From CAISOG01 sp044375625 (GTDB taxonomy: Bacteria > Pseudomonadota > Alphaproteobacteria > CAISOG01), in NCBI GenBank assembly GCA_044375625.1, contig JBILMH010000003.1, positions 1-64,000 of the forward strand: a DNA stretch of 64,000 nt. Reading direction: 5' to 3'. How positions within the stretch are numbered: the first letter of the stretch is position 1; every line of letters starts with the position of its first letter. The notes beneath the pieces were generated by a model that was not told the origin of the DNA, did not search any database, and was given only the letters and a program-made list of their open reading frames with translations. Made by a program: the position numbers and the translations under genes. Of this stretch, positions 7,837 to 17,253 are shown piece after piece.

Positions 7837-8245
7837 TAGTGTTAATGATCTTGCGTTGGGGCAAGCGATTGCAAGCCCCATCAGTGCCTTTGGCGACTTG
7901 TTGGACAAACTGTTTACATCAGATGACGAACGGTTGGATAAACAGGCGGTTTTGGCGCGTATCGCCCAAATGCCTGATCAGTTGCAGGTGATGTTGAACA
8001 TGACCGAAGCGCAACATCGCAGCGTTTTTGTGGCGGGATGGCGGCCGTTTATCGGTTGGTGCTGTGGTTTTGGCATATGCTGGACCTATCTGGGTCATCC
8101 GATTTTCAGCTGGGCAGCAGCGCTTTTTTGGCCTGGGGTACAGCCGCCAGCCATCAATGCGGATCACCTGATGGAATTGGTTTTGGCCATGTTGGGGATG
8201 AGCGGCCTTAGGACTTTTGAGAAAATTAAGGGCGCGGCAAGCTGA
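7829..8245 (+). CDS. GTA-type three-TM holin
   Basis: A 138-residue protein matching the family of three-membrane-helix holins used by gene transfer agents and related prophages. The hallmark block FVAGWRPFIGWCCGFGICW begins near residue 67, followed by hydrophobic segments and the ending LGMSGLRTFEKIKG. It would permeabilise the inner membrane and release the endolysin. I chose the ATG at 7829, which overlaps the endolysin stop by eight bases; a GTG at 7823 is possible. It is the last phage gene. The next gene converges from the minus strand with no gap. Confidence 0.85.
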   Translation: MPNSVNDLALGQAIASPISAFGDLLDKLFTSDDERLDKQAVLARIAQMPDQLQVMLNMTEAQHRSVFVAGWRPFIGWCCGFGICWTYLGHPIFSWAAALFWPGVQPPAINADHLMELVLAMLGMSGLRTFEKIKGAAS

Positions 8246-8671
8246 TTATTTCACAAAGATGGTAATGGGCTGGCTGTAGACTGGGGGGTTGTGGGGGATG
8301 TGCGTCCAATCGCCCATCAACAGTTGCAGGGTGTGTTTGCCTGGCAACAGGTGCAGTTCGATTTCCGTCTGCCCTTTGCCGAAATGCAGATGGTTCGCAT
8401 CATTGGGGATTGGCTCATCCAGTTGCGGCAGGGGGGCATCAATCAACAGATGATGGTGTCCCGTCCCTGGTTTGTCCACGCCCGCGGGGGCAAGTGTCAT
8501 GTTTTTTAGGCCAAAGCGCACCACCACAGGGTTGCTGACGGTGGCGCCATCCTGTGGGGAGAGGAAGAAGACTTGCGGCTTGGCGGTTGGGGGCTGAGCC
8601 AAGGCGGGGCAGTAAGGCATTAGAAGCGCACCAACGATGGCCAGGCAGGCCAGGAGGGTTTTGGTGGTCAC
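8246..8671 (-). CDS. Secreted DUF4399 protein
   Basis: A 141-residue exported protein. A GTG start at 8671 follows GGAGG by seven bases. A signal peptide ends around PALA|QPP (residue 25). The mature part matches DUF4399: FLSPQDGATVSNPVVVRFGL, the GHHHLLID motif, the HLHFGKGQTE motif, and HTLQLLMGDWTHIPH near the end. The His clusters suggest a metal site, but the function of the family is unknown. It lies downstream of tyrS on the same strand (55 bp gap) and ends next to the phage holin gene, so this boundary marks the right edge of the phage locus. Confidence 0.8.
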   Translation of the reverse strand: MTTKTLLACLAIVGALLMPYCPALAQPPTAKPQVFFLSPQDGATVSNPVVVRFGLKNMTLAPAGVDKPGTGHHHLLIDAPLPQLDEPIPNDANHLHFGKGQTEIELHLLPGKHTLQLLMGDWTHIPHNPPVYSQPITIFVK

Positions 8672-8726
8672 CAGGAAGCCTCCGTTAACAGGGGAATTGG
8701 TAGGGGAATGACCTATCCAGAATAGC

Positions 8727-10010
8727 CTATCCCACCATCAGGCGAAAGCGGCGTTTTTTGCCTAGGCTTAACACCGCCTCAACCGATGGGGCGGCGAACA
8801 GATTGACGGGCAGGGTGGCGTTAATATCTTTGATCACCGCATCGCCCAGCCGAACCCCCCCCTGTTCAATCAGACGGCGGGCGTCTGAGCGGGTTCCAGC
8901 CGTGCCGGTTTGCATAATCAGATCGATGATTGACACACCCATGGCCAAGTCCTGAGGTTGGATTTGTAGGGTTGGCAGGTTGTCGATGCCAGCCCCCCCT
9001 GCGGATCCTCCATGGCCACCAGCATAGGCCGCCTGTGCCGCCGCCGCTGCCTGAAGGGCGGCTTCACGGCCATGAACCAGCGCGGTAACCTCTGTTGCCA
9101 ATAGCTTTTTGCCCTCGTTCAGCTCCGCCCCATGCACGCTGTCCCAGCGCTGCAACTCGGCCAGGGGCAGCTCCGTAAAGATTTTCAAAAAGCGCGCCAC
9201 ATCGGTATCCTCAGTGTTGCGCCAATATTGCCAAAAATCGAACACGGGGGTTTTGGTAGCGTCCAGCCAGACCGCGTTGCCAGCCGACTTGCCAAATTTT
9301 GCCCCGCTGGCCGTGGTCAACAGCGCGCAGGTTTGGCCAAAAACCTCCTGCCCCACCAGGCGTCGTGCCAGGTCAACCCCCATCACGATGTTGCCCCATT
9401 GGTCGGATCCGCCCATTTGTAGGCGGCAACCATAGCGGCGATAAAGCTCAACGAAATCATAACCCTGCAACAAGGGATAGTTGAACTCCAGAAAGCTAAG
9501 ATTCTGTTCGCGATCCAGACGGCGTTTGATGCCCTCCAGCGTCAGCATGCGGTTTACCGACACATGCCGCCCGATATCGCGCAGAAAATCCAAATAACCA
9601 ATGCCATCCAACCAATCGGCGTTATCCACCATGATCGCTCCGTCGGCCGAATCGTCGAACCGAAGCAATTGTGCGGCCTGCCCCGCGATTTTGCTGATGT
9701 TGGCCTGAATGCTGGTGGTATCCAGCAGTGGTCGTGCCTCATCCTTATCCGACGGATCACCGATTTTGGTGGTGCCTCCTCCTAGCAAGACGATCGGGCG
9801 ATGGCCAAAGCGTTGCAGCCAGCGCAAGCGGATTAGTTGCAAAAAATTGCCCAGTTGCAGGCTATCTGCGGTTGCGTCAAAGCCTATATAGCCTGTCACC
9901 ACCCCGTTGGTCAGGGCGGCGTCCAGCCCAGCCAGGTCGGTTGTCTGATAAATCAGGCCGCGCCCGTGCAGTTCGCGCAGCAGTTCGGATTGAAGCGGTG
10001 TATCGGTCAT
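8727..10010 (-). CDS. tyrS: Tyrosyl-tRNA synthetase
   Basis: Charges tRNA-Tyr in the cytoplasm. The class I fold is clear: GYIGFDATADSL, LGGGTTKIGDPS, the Tyr-binding QGYDFVELY and GGSDQWGNI blocks, the KFGKS form of the KMSKS loop at about residues 238-242, and a C-terminal S4-type RNA-binding domain (DARRLIEQGGVRLGD). The start is the ATG at 10010; a TTG 15 bases upstream is less likely. One oddity is that the HIGH-type motif reads Q-L-G-N. The second His to Asn change is common in TyrRS, but the first His, which contacts ATP, is replaced by Gln (codon CAA, residue 52). The gene follows dxs by 42 bp and is probably co-transcribed with it. Confidence 0.95.
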   Translation of the reverse strand: MTDTPLQSELLRELHGRGLIYQTTDLAGLDAALTNGVVTGYIGFDATADSLQLGNFLQLIRLRWLQRFGHRPIVLLGGGTTKIGDPSDKDEARPLLDTTSIQANISKIAGQAAQLLRFDDSADGAIMVDNADWLDGIGYLDFLRDIGRHVSVNRMLTLEGIKRRLDREQNLSFLEFNYPLLQGYDFVELYRRYGCRLQMGGSDQWGNIVMGVDLARRLVGQEVFGQTCALLTTASGAKFGKSAGNAVWLDATKTPVFDFWQYWRNTEDTDVARFLKIFTELPLAELQRWDSVHGAELNEGKKLLATEVTALVHGREAALQAAAAAQAAYAGGHGGSAGGAGIDNLPTLQIQPQDLAMGVSIIDLIMQTGTAGTRSDARRLIEQGGVRLGDAVIKDINATLPVNLFAAPSVEAVLSLGKKRRFRLMVG

Positions 10011-10052
10011 GCCGCTAGTAAACAAAACTTTGCCATGCTGAGCAAGCGGTGC

Positions 10053-12059
10053 TTAACCACTCAGCGCTTGGCGTACTGCCGTGACGATACTGGCGCTGTC
10101 CAAGCCAGCCTCCGCCAGTTGTTCAGTCTGGCTGGCATGGTCGATAAAGCGGTCGGGCAGGGTCAGCGTGCGCAGGCGTGGCGCTGTGGCCGCCCCCGTA
10201 CCCCCATCCATCCAGCCGCGTTGGTGGGCGGTGTGCAGCACCAGGCTGCCGAATCCGCCCTGCGCCCCCTCCTCCACCGTGATCAGCAGCTGATGATGAT
10301 GCAACAGTTGTTGCAGCAGGTCTTCATCCAGCGGTTTGGCAAAGCGGGCATCGGCCACCGTTACCCCTATGCCATGCTGATTTTCAAGAATCTGCGCCGC
10401 GCTGAGGCAATCGGCCAGGCGGCTACCGTAGCACAGCAGGGCAGCTTTGGTGGGCGCTGAGCTGGCGGTTGCTTCACGCACCACCCGCCCGCGGCCAATC
10501 GGCAAAGCCTGAGAGACAGGCGGCAGGGTAACCCCCGTGCCAGAGCCGCGTGGGTAGCGAATCGCGCTGGGCCCCGCATCATATTGCTGCATGGTGGTCA
10601 GCATCGCCGCCAACTCCGCCTCATCGCTGGGCGCCATCAGCACCATATTGGGCAGGCAGCCGAGATAGGCGATGTCGAAACTGCCCGCATGGGTAGCGCC
10701 GTCCGCACCAACCAACCCCGCCCGATCCAGGCAAAATCGTACGGGTAAGTTCTGCAGGGCAACGTCATGGACGATCTGGTCATAGGCACGCTGCAGAAAA
10801 GTCGAGTAGATGGCGACAAAGGGGCGAAACCCTTCGCAGGCCAGGCCGGCGGCAAAGGTCACCGCATGCTGCTCCGCGATACCAACGTCAAAGCAGCGGG
10901 TGGGATAACGGGCGGCAAAGTGGGTCAGCCCCGTGCCGCTGGGCATGGCGGCGGTAATGGCTACCAGCCGCGGGTCATCGGCGGCCAGCTGGGTCAGGGT
11001 GTCGCCAAACACCTGGCTATAGCTGGGCGCTGATGGTTTGGGCTTTTGCTGCACCCCTGTTGCGACATCAAAGGGGGTGACGCCGTGATATTTGTCGGCG
11101 GCGGCCTCAGCCGGTGGATAGCCCTTACCCTTTTGGGTGATGACATGCAGCAAGACGGGACGGTCAAAAGGCTGCTCCCGCAGATTGCTCAAGATCGTTA
11201 CCAGCTGATCCAGGCGGTGACCATCAACGGGGCCGAGATAGTGAAAGCCGAGGGCGGTGAACAGATTGCCGTCGCTGAGAAATTTTTCCACGCGATCTTC
11301 GGCCTCAACCGCCAATTTGCGCAACGGATTGGGTAGTCGGCGCAACAGCTGTTTGGCCAGGTCGTGCGCGCCGCGCATGGGGCTGGAAGTAACCAGTCGT
11401 GCCAGATAGCTGGACACTGCCCCCACCGCGGGGTCAATCGAAATGCTGTTGTCGTTGAGGATGACCAGCAGGCGGCTGGGATGACGCTCTGAAGGGGGGG
11501 CAGATGAATCGGTAGATGTCTCAGCATCGGCAATACCCGCCGCTACCCCCGCGTTGTTGAGGGCTTCATAGGCCATGCCAGCCGACAGGGCGCCATCGCC
11601 GATTACCGCAATCACCTGCCGCTGGCTGCCCTGCAAATCGCGGCCAACCGCCATCCCCAACGCGGCGGAGATAGAGGTGGAGCTGTGAGCGGTGCCGAAA
11701 GGATCAAACGCGCTCTCACTGCGTTTGGTAAAGCCCGACAGCCCGCCCGCTTGCCGCAATTTTTGCATGCCATCACGGCGGCCAGTTAAAATTTTGTGCG
11801 GATAGGCCTGGTGACCAACGTCCCAAATCAGGCGGTCTTCGGGGGTGTTGAACACATGGTGCAGGGCAATGGTCAGCTCCACCACCCCCAGGCTGGCACC
11901 CAAATGGCCGCCAGTCTGGCTGACCAGTCGGATGGTTTCAGTGCGCAATTCAGCCGCCAACTGCTCCAACTGCGGCAAGGACATGCGGCGCAGGTCGGCG
12001 GGCGTCGCCGTGGCGTCAAGCAGGGGGGTGGAGGGAAGCGGTGCAGTCATGGCGGCCAT
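10053..12059 (-). CDS. dxs: 1-deoxy-D-xylulose-5-phosphate synthase
   Basis: Condenses pyruvate and glyceraldehyde 3-phosphate, using thiamine diphosphate, in the first step of the MEP isoprenoid pathway. Visible family features are WDVGHQAYPHKILTGR, the thiamine diphosphate/Mg motif GDGALSAGMAYEALNN, YHGVTPF, the transketolase pyrimidine block (FDVGIAEQHAVTFAAGLA), DRAGLVGADGATHAG, and a transketolase C-terminal domain. Length is about 668 residues, slightly above usual because of an insertion rich in Ser/Thr/Asp at about 190-205 between the ThDP motif and LLVILNDN. The start could be the ATG at 12059 or 12050, since ribosome-site evidence is weak. It is followed by tyrS. Confidence 0.95.
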   Translation of the reverse strand: MAAMTAPLPSTPLLDATATPADLRRMSLPQLEQLAAELRTETIRLVSQTGGHLGASLGVVELTIALHHVFNTPEDRLIWDVGHQAYPHKILTGRRDGMQKLRQAGGLSGFTKRSESAFDPFGTAHSSTSISAALGMAVGRDLQGSQRQVIAVIGDGALSAGMAYEALNNAGVAAGIADAETSTDSSAPPSERHPSRLLVILNDNSISIDPAVGAVSSYLARLVTSSPMRGAHDLAKQLLRRLPNPLRKLAVEAEDRVEKFLSDGNLFTALGFHYLGPVDGHRLDQLVTILSNLREQPFDRPVLLHVITQKGKGYPPAEAAADKYHGVTPFDVATGVQQKPKPSAPSYSQVFGDTLTQLAADDPRLVAITAAMPSGTGLTHFAARYPTRCFDVGIAEQHAVTFAAGLACEGFRPFVAIYSTFLQRAYDQIVHDVALQNLPVRFCLDRAGLVGADGATHAGSFDIAYLGCLPNMVLMAPSDEAELAAMLTTMQQYDAGPSAIRYPRGSGTGVTLPPVSQALPIGRGRVVREATASSAPTKAALLCYGSRLADCLSAAQILENQHGIGVTVADARFAKPLDEDLLQQLLHHHQLLITVEEGAQGGFGSLVLHTAHQRGWMDGGTGAATAPRLRTLTLPDRFIDHASQTEQLAEAGLDSASIVTAVRQALSG

Positions 12060-12274
12060 GCTAACCCCGCTTGTGGTCAGCGGCAAGAGTGTGGGGGGAA
12101 TAGGGTTGTGAAAACGGATCAGGTGATGGCCTAGCAGCCAAGTTTTGCCGAAACCGCAGCGGGGGCACTTGCAGGCGGGCTGGTTCCGTGGGATATGACG
12201 GGGTATAAGGGGAAAGGCCGTAGGGCTTTTATCCCAGAATTAACAAAAGACCCCGATGCAGGAGCGCCCCCCCG

Positions 12275-13735
12275 ATGAAATTCCGTGAAGCTTTTACCTT
12301 TGATGATGTCTTGTTGGCGCCAGCCGCCTCCAACGTGTTGCCCTCAGATGTCAGCTTGGCCAGCCGATTCAGCCGCCAATTGCCCCTGGGGATCCCGTTG
12401 GTGGCCGCGGCCATGGATACGGTCAGTGAGGCTCCGATGGCGATTGCCATGGCGCAGCTGGGGGGCATGGCGGTGCTGCACCGTAACCTGAGCGCCAGCG
12501 CGCAAGCGGATGAGGTGCGACGGGTTAAGAAATTTGAATCGGGCATGGTGGTGAATCCGATTACCATTTACCCTGATCAAACCTTGGCCGATGCCAAAAT
12601 CCTGATGCAGCAGCATGGCATTTCGGGGATTCCCGTCATTGCCCGCGACGGACAGATGTTGGTTGGCATTTTGACCCACCGCGACGTGCGCTTTGCCGAA
12701 GATCCTAGTGAGCTGGTGTCGCAGTTGATGACCAAAGAAAGCCTTATCACCGTTGATGAAAAGGTCACGCGGGAGGAGGCCAAAAGGCTGTTGCACCATC
12801 ATCGCATCGAAAAGCTGTTGGTGGTGGATGATCAGCGGCACTGCGTCGGCCTGATTACCGTCAAAGACATTGAAAAGGCGGTCAGCAACCCCCTGGCTTG
12901 TAAGGATGCAAAGGGGCGGTTGCGGGCAGCTGCGGCTATTGGGACTGGTGAGACAGCCCTGACGCGGGCGACGGCTTTGTTGGCGGCGGAGGTCGATGTG
13001 ATCGTGGTCGATACCGCCCATGGCCACTCCAGCCGAGTGATTGAAACAGTGCGGGCGGTGCGCCGCCTGTCTGACCAGGTGCAGCTGATCGCGGGCAATA
13101 TCGCTACAGCCGAAGCCGCCAAGGCCTTAATCGATGCGGGGGTGGATGCGGTGAAGGTGGGGATTGGCCCCGGGTCTATTTGCACCACCCGTATTGTGGC
13201 AGGGGTTGGCGTGCCGCAACTGACCGCCGTGGCCGATTGTGCAGAGGTGGCGCATAAAGCAGGTATTCCCGTGATTGCCGATGGCGGTATCCGCTATTCG
13301 GGCGATCTGGCCAAAGCCATTGCGGCAGGCGCGGACTGCGTGATGATCGGAAGCTTGCTGGCCGGTACCGATGAATCCCCTGGTGAGCTGTTTTTGTATG
13401 AGGGGCGCAGCTATAAGGCCTATCGCGGCATGGGCAGCCTGGGTGCGATGGCGGAGGGGTCGGCCGACCGTTATTTCCAAAGCAATCAGGAGGCCGCGCA
13501 CAAATTGGTGCCCGAAGGGGTGGAGGGGCGCGTGCCCCATAAGGGCAGTGTCGCCGCCGTGGTGCATCAGCTGATGGGGGGATTGCGGGCGGCGATGGGC
13601 TATACTGGCAACCCCGATATCCCTAGCATGCAGAAAAACTGCCAATTCCTGAAGATCACCGCCGCCGGCATGCGCGAAAGCCATGTTCACGACATCATGG
13701 TCACCAAGGAAGCTCCCAATTATCGGGTGGGGTAA
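12275..13735 (+). CDS. guaB: IMP dehydrogenase
   Basis: Oxidises IMP to XMP with NAD+, the committed step of guanine nucleotide synthesis. The 486-residue length and domain order are standard: N-terminal barrel (FTFDDVLLAPA), two CBS domains at about residues 90-205 (LMQQHGISGIPVI and LLHHHRIEKLLVVDD), then the catalytic barrel with DTAHGHS, the active Cys loop GPGSICTTRIV, the DGGIRYSGD phosphate site and the mobile flap YRGMGSLGAM. AGGAG lies upstream of the ATG. It ends six bases from the convergent gene at 13742 and is divergent from dxs. Confidence 0.97.
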   Translation: MKFREAFTFDDVLLAPAASNVLPSDVSLASRFSRQLPLGIPLVAAAMDTVSEAPMAIAMAQLGGMAVLHRNLSASAQADEVRRVKKFESGMVVNPITIYPDQTLADAKILMQQHGISGIPVIARDGQMLVGILTHRDVRFAEDPSELVSQLMTKESLITVDEKVTREEAKRLLHHHRIEKLLVVDDQRHCVGLITVKDIEKAVSNPLACKDAKGRLRAAAAIGTGETALTRATALLAAEVDVIVVDTAHGHSSRVIETVRAVRRLSDQVQLIAGNIATAEAAKALIDAGVDAVKVGIGPGSICTTRIVAGVGVPQLTAVADCAEVAHKAGIPVIADGGIRYSGDLAKAIAAGADCVMIGSLLAGTDESPGELFLYEGRSYKAYRGMGSLGAMAEGSADRYFQSNQEAAHKLVPEGVEGRVPHKGSVAAVVHQLMGGLRAAMGYTGNPDIPSMQKNCQFLKITAAGMRESHVHDIMVTKEAPNYRVG

Positions 13736-13741
13736 ATAGTC

Positions 13742-14578
13742 CTAAATTTCCAGTTTGATAGAAGCTGGTTTGGTGGTGGATTGGCGGCGGCTTGAGCTTC
13801 CTAAGGTGGGTTCCTGCTGGCCAGATTCTTTATGGCTTTCGGCTGGAGGTTGATCGGTCATCAACTGATACTGCTGGGGCTTGAGTGGCGTTGGTGCAGC
13901 AGGGGTGTTGGCATCGGGAGCGGTGGTTGTGGGCGACGTTGTTAAGGGCGGCACCACTTTGGCTCTATAGCCGCCTGTTTCGTTGGAGGGGGTGTTTTGC
14001 GGAGTAGTCCTTGGCGGTGGGCTGGCAATGCGCTGTGGAGGGGTACTGCCTGAGGACGGCGATGAAGCAGCCGATGTTGGGGAAGCAGCATCATCAAAGC
14101 CACGAATGCCCCAGGCTATAAGCTTGGTAAGGATAATGAAAGCGAGTGGCATCGCCAAGGCCATAACCGCCAGCTTTATCCATGCGTTTCGGGAAAGACT
14201 GGCCGCCCATTGGTTGGCGGCGGTGCGCACCTGCCCCTCCTCCATCTCGGCAGGATAGGATGCCCGCTGCTCAACCCCCGCTACGGTTACGGTGACGTTA
14301 TAGCGTATACCAGCGGTTAATTCCCCCCGCTCTAGCTTGCTCCGCACCTCATCCCGCACAGCATCGGGCAGGGCGTTTTGGCGATATTGCTCTAACAATT
14401 TGCGCAATTTCTGCACCTGATCCGTCTCAATGACCACGCGGGGAGCGGTTAGAAGGTCAGGCAGCTGAAGCGTGCCCAGCCCGATCCAAAGTCCCAGGGT
14501 GGCCAGCAGCCAAAAGCGTCGCAAACCGCGCCGCCAGTTTAACGATGGCAAGCTGATCATCATCGCCTGGTTATCCAT
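13742..14578 (-). CDS. Unknown two-TM membrane protein (278 aa)
   Basis: I placed the start at the ATG at 14578 (MDNQAM), behind AGGGGC; an upstream ATG at 14623 lacks a site. A first membrane helix lies at about residues 20-40 (FWLLATLGLWIGLGTL). A charged extracytoplasmic segment of roughly 100 residues follows (LRKLLEQYRQNALPD, SKLERGELTAGIRYNVTVTV). The second helix is at about 150-170 (LAVMALAMPLAFIILTKLI). The cytoplasmic tail is low-complexity and rich in Pro, Ser and Thr. I do not recognise a family. It lies downstream of ilvD on the same strand (85 bp gap). Confidence 0.6.
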   Translation of the reverse strand: MDNQAMMISLPSLNWRRGLRRFWLLATLGLWIGLGTLQLPDLLTAPRVVIETDQVQKLRKLLEQYRQNALPDAVRDEVRSKLERGELTAGIRYNVTVTVAGVEQRASYPAEMEEGQVRTAANQWAASLSRNAWIKLAVMALAMPLAFIILTKLIAWGIRGFDDAASPTSAASSPSSGSTPPQRIASPPPRTTPQNTPSNETGGYRAKVVPPLTTSPTTTAPDANTPAAPTPLKPQQYQLMTDQPPAESHKESGQQEPTLGSSSRRQSTTKPASIKLEI

Positions 14579-14663
14579 GATAGCGCCCCTTTTGCCTGTT
14601 ATGGTGATAATCGGTTGCGGCAATTGATATCGATAAGCCTCAGATAATCAATCATTACAACGG

Positions 14664-16391
14664 TTAAATATCGGCGTAGCAATGCGTTTCGGCCGCTGCG
14701 CCAGGATGGGTGACCGCCCCTTGACGAGCAGACCCAACGGTTTGCGCATAACGCCATAACGCCCCAGATTGAAAGTCATGGCCGCGTGGTTGCCAGGCCT
14801 GGCGGCGTGTTTCGATCTCCGCCTCACTCAACTCCACCTCCAATTTGCCAGCCGCCGCGTCGATATTGATGATGTCACCATCCTGCAACAGGGCGATTAC
14901 CCCGCCCACCGCTGCCTCTGGCCCAACATGGCCGATGCAAAAGCCACGGGTAGCGCCCGAAAAGCGGCCATCGGTGATCAAGGCCACTTGGTCGCCCATG
15001 CCTTGGCCATAAATCGCGGCGGTGGTAGCCAACATTTCCCGCATGCCAGGCCCCCCGCGTGGCCCCTCATAGCGAATCACCAGCACCTCTCCCGCTTTGT
15101 AGTTGCGCGCCTCAACCGCCGCAAAGGCATCCTCCTCCCGATCAAAGCAGCGGGCAGGCCCACGAAATTGCAGGGTTTTCATGCCTGCCACCTTCACAAT
15201 CGCGCCATCGGGTGCCAGATTGCCGCTCAGGCCGACCACCCCGCCAGTAGGGCTTAGTGGGTTGCTGGTGGGGCGCAGCACATCTTGATCGGTCGACACG
15301 GTAACATTGGCCAAATTCTCTGCCAAGGTTTTGCCCGTTACGGTCAGGCAGTCGCCATGCAGATAGCCGCCGTCTAGCAGCAGTTTCAGCAGAGCCGGCA
15401 CGCCGCCAACCCGATGCAGATCGCTCATGACATAGCGCCCCGCAGGCTTTAGATCGGCAATATAGGGGGTGCGCTTAAAAATTTCCGCCACATCAAACAT
15501 GTCAAAGGCGATGCCAGCCTCATGTGCTAAAGCAGGCAAATGCAGGGCGGCATTGGTTGAACCACCGCTGGCCGCCACCACCGTTGCCGCATTTTCCAAC
15601 GCCTTACGGGTTACGATATCGCGTGGCCGAATGTTGCGTGCCAGCAATTCCATCACCTGTTGCCCCGCATAGACCGCAAAGGCATCACGGCTGTCCAGTG
15701 GGGTGGGGGGGCTGGCCGAGCCGCTGATCGCTAGGCCTAAGGCTTCGGAAACGCATGCCATGGTGTTGGCGGTGAACTGCCCGCCACAACTGCCGGCGGA
15801 GGGGCAGGCGACCTGCTCCAACTCCTTCAAATCCTTATCGCTCATCTTGCCCGCCGCATGTTCGCCGACCGCCTCAAACACATCCTGCACCGTGACATCC
15901 CGCCCACGAAAGCTGCCCGGCAGGATGGATCCGCCGTACAGGAAAACGCTGGGCACATTCAGTCGCAACATCACCATCATCAGGCCTGGCAGCGATTTGT
16001 CGCAGCCCGCAATCCCCACCAGCGCGTCATAGCAATGGCCACGCATGGTCAGCTCGACCGAATCGGCAATCACCTCCCGCGAGACCAGTGACGATTTCAT
16101 CCCCGCATGCCCCATCGCGATGCCGTCGGTAACGGTGATGGTGGTAAACTCCCGCGGTGTTCCCTGTGCGGCGCTGACCCCCCGCTTCACCGCCTCAGCC
16201 TGCCGCCGCAGGGCGATGTTGCAGGGCGCAGCCTCATTCCAAGTTGTCACCACGCCAACAAAGGGCTGGCCAATCTCCTCAACCGTTAAGCCCATCGCGT
16301 GGTAATAGGAACGGTGCGGCGCGCGGGCAGCCCCCTCCTTCACATGGCGGGAGGGGAGTTTGGCAATAACGGGGGATGGGGCGTTTGACAT
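14664..16391 (-). CDS. ilvD: Dihydroxy-acid dehydratase
   Basis: Dehydrates dihydroxy-isovalerate and dihydroxy-methylvalerate in branched-chain amino acid synthesis, using an iron-sulfur cluster. The cluster cysteines are visible in NEAAPCNI, AGCDKSLPG and PSAGSCGGQF. Other family blocks are GHAGMKSSLVSREVIADS, AASGGSTNAALHLPA and the C-terminal DGRFSGATRGFCIGHVGPEAA. Length is 575 residues, normal for the family. It lies 122 bp downstream of the ABC transporter ATPase gene on the same strand. That gap has no obvious terminator. Confidence 0.96.
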   Translation of the reverse strand: MSNAPSPVIAKLPSRHVKEGAARAPHRSYYHAMGLTVEEIGQPFVGVVTTWNEAAPCNIALRRQAEAVKRGVSAAQGTPREFTTITVTDGIAMGHAGMKSSLVSREVIADSVELTMRGHCYDALVGIAGCDKSLPGLMMVMLRLNVPSVFLYGGSILPGSFRGRDVTVQDVFEAVGEHAAGKMSDKDLKELEQVACPSAGSCGGQFTANTMACVSEALGLAISGSASPPTPLDSRDAFAVYAGQQVMELLARNIRPRDIVTRKALENAATVVAASGGSTNAALHLPALAHEAGIAFDMFDVAEIFKRTPYIADLKPAGRYVMSDLHRVGGVPALLKLLLDGGYLHGDCLTVTGKTLAENLANVTVSTDQDVLRPTSNPLSPTGGVVGLSGNLAPDGAIVKVAGMKTLQFRGPARCFDREEDAFAAVEARNYKAGEVLVIRYEGPRGGPGMREMLATTAAIYGQGMGDQVALITDGRFSGATRGFCIGHVGPEAAVGGVIALLQDGDIINIDAAAGKLEVELSEAEIETRRQAWQPRGHDFQSGALWRYAQTVGSARQGAVTHPGAAAETHCYADI

Positions 16392-16513
16392 AGGGAAATG
16401 GCCTGATTGGGAAAGGGAAAAACGCTGTGCGCGATTGAATCACCACTTTAGCAAAATTTGCGGCGGATTAAAGATGTTAAGCGCAATTGGGATAAGTTAT
16501 CGATGGAAAAGAA

Positions 16514-17251
16514 TTAACCGATGGCGCTTTCAATCGCCAAAAACTGTTGCAGACGTTGGCTTTGCGGGTTGGTCAGGATCGATACATCGCCGCGTTCGAC
16601 GATACTACCCTTTGCCATAAAAACCACCTGATCCGCTGTTTGGCGGGCAAAGCCCAACAGGTGGGTGATAATAAACAGCCCCATGCCCCGTTGCCTTAAC
16701 TGCGCCAAATAGTCCAGCACGCGGGTAATCTGCTCCACATCCAGGGCTGAGGTCACTTCGTCCAACAACAGATAGCGGGGATTCAGAATAATCGCCCGCG
16801 CCAGGGCGGCACGCTGCCGCTGCCCCAGGGAGGCTTGGTTGGGATAGCGATCAATAAAATTGCCCATGTCAAAGGCTTCGATCAGCTCTTCTAGGGCGGT
16901 TGCCACCGTGGCTGGATCCTGCAGCCGCATGGGTAGCAGGATGTTTTGGCGCAGGGTCAGATGCGGCCACAGAAAAAGCTGTTGAAACACCGCCGTCAGC
17001 TTTGGCCAGGGTGGCGCAGGCGCAGACGTGGGCAGGTTGGTGGCGGTGGGATAGCGAAACAGCTGCTCATCCACCTGAATCTCCCCCGCTTGCGGGGTGG
17101 CCAACATCGCCAGGCAGCGCAGCAGGGTGGTTTTGCCCGTGCCGCTGGGGCCAATCAGCACCGTGATGCTGCCCGGCTTAATATCCAGCGATACATCGGT
17201 CAGCACGGGTCGCCCCCCGTAGTCGAACGACAGATGACGGGCACTTAACAT
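16514..17251 (-). CDS. Polar amino-acid ABC transporter ATPase
   Basis: A cytoplasmic ATP-binding subunit of 245 residues. Walker A is GPSGTGKTT (about 33-41), the Q-loop region is VFQQLFLWPH, the signature-like segment is SLGQRQRAALARAI, Walker B is YLLLDEVTSALD, and the switch His is in FIITHLLGFA. The signature starts LGQRQ instead of the canonical LSGGQ, a moderate deviation. The length and motif spacing match the GlnQ/HisP branch. It starts two bases after the permease stop, so the two genes form an operon. The binding-protein gene is divergent at 18007. Confidence 0.88.
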   Translation of the reverse strand: MLSARHLSFDYGGRPVLTDVSLDIKPGSITVLIGPSGTGKTTLLRCLAMLATPQAGEIQVDEQLFRYPTATNLPTSAPAPPWPKLTAVFQQLFLWPHLTLRQNILLPMRLQDPATVATALEELIEAFDMGNFIDRYPNQASLGQRQRAALARAIILNPRYLLLDEVTSALDVEQITRVLDYLAQLRQRGMGLFIITHLLGFARQTADQVVFMAKGSIVERGDVSILTNPQSQRLQQFLAIESAIG

Positions 17252-17253
17252 CG

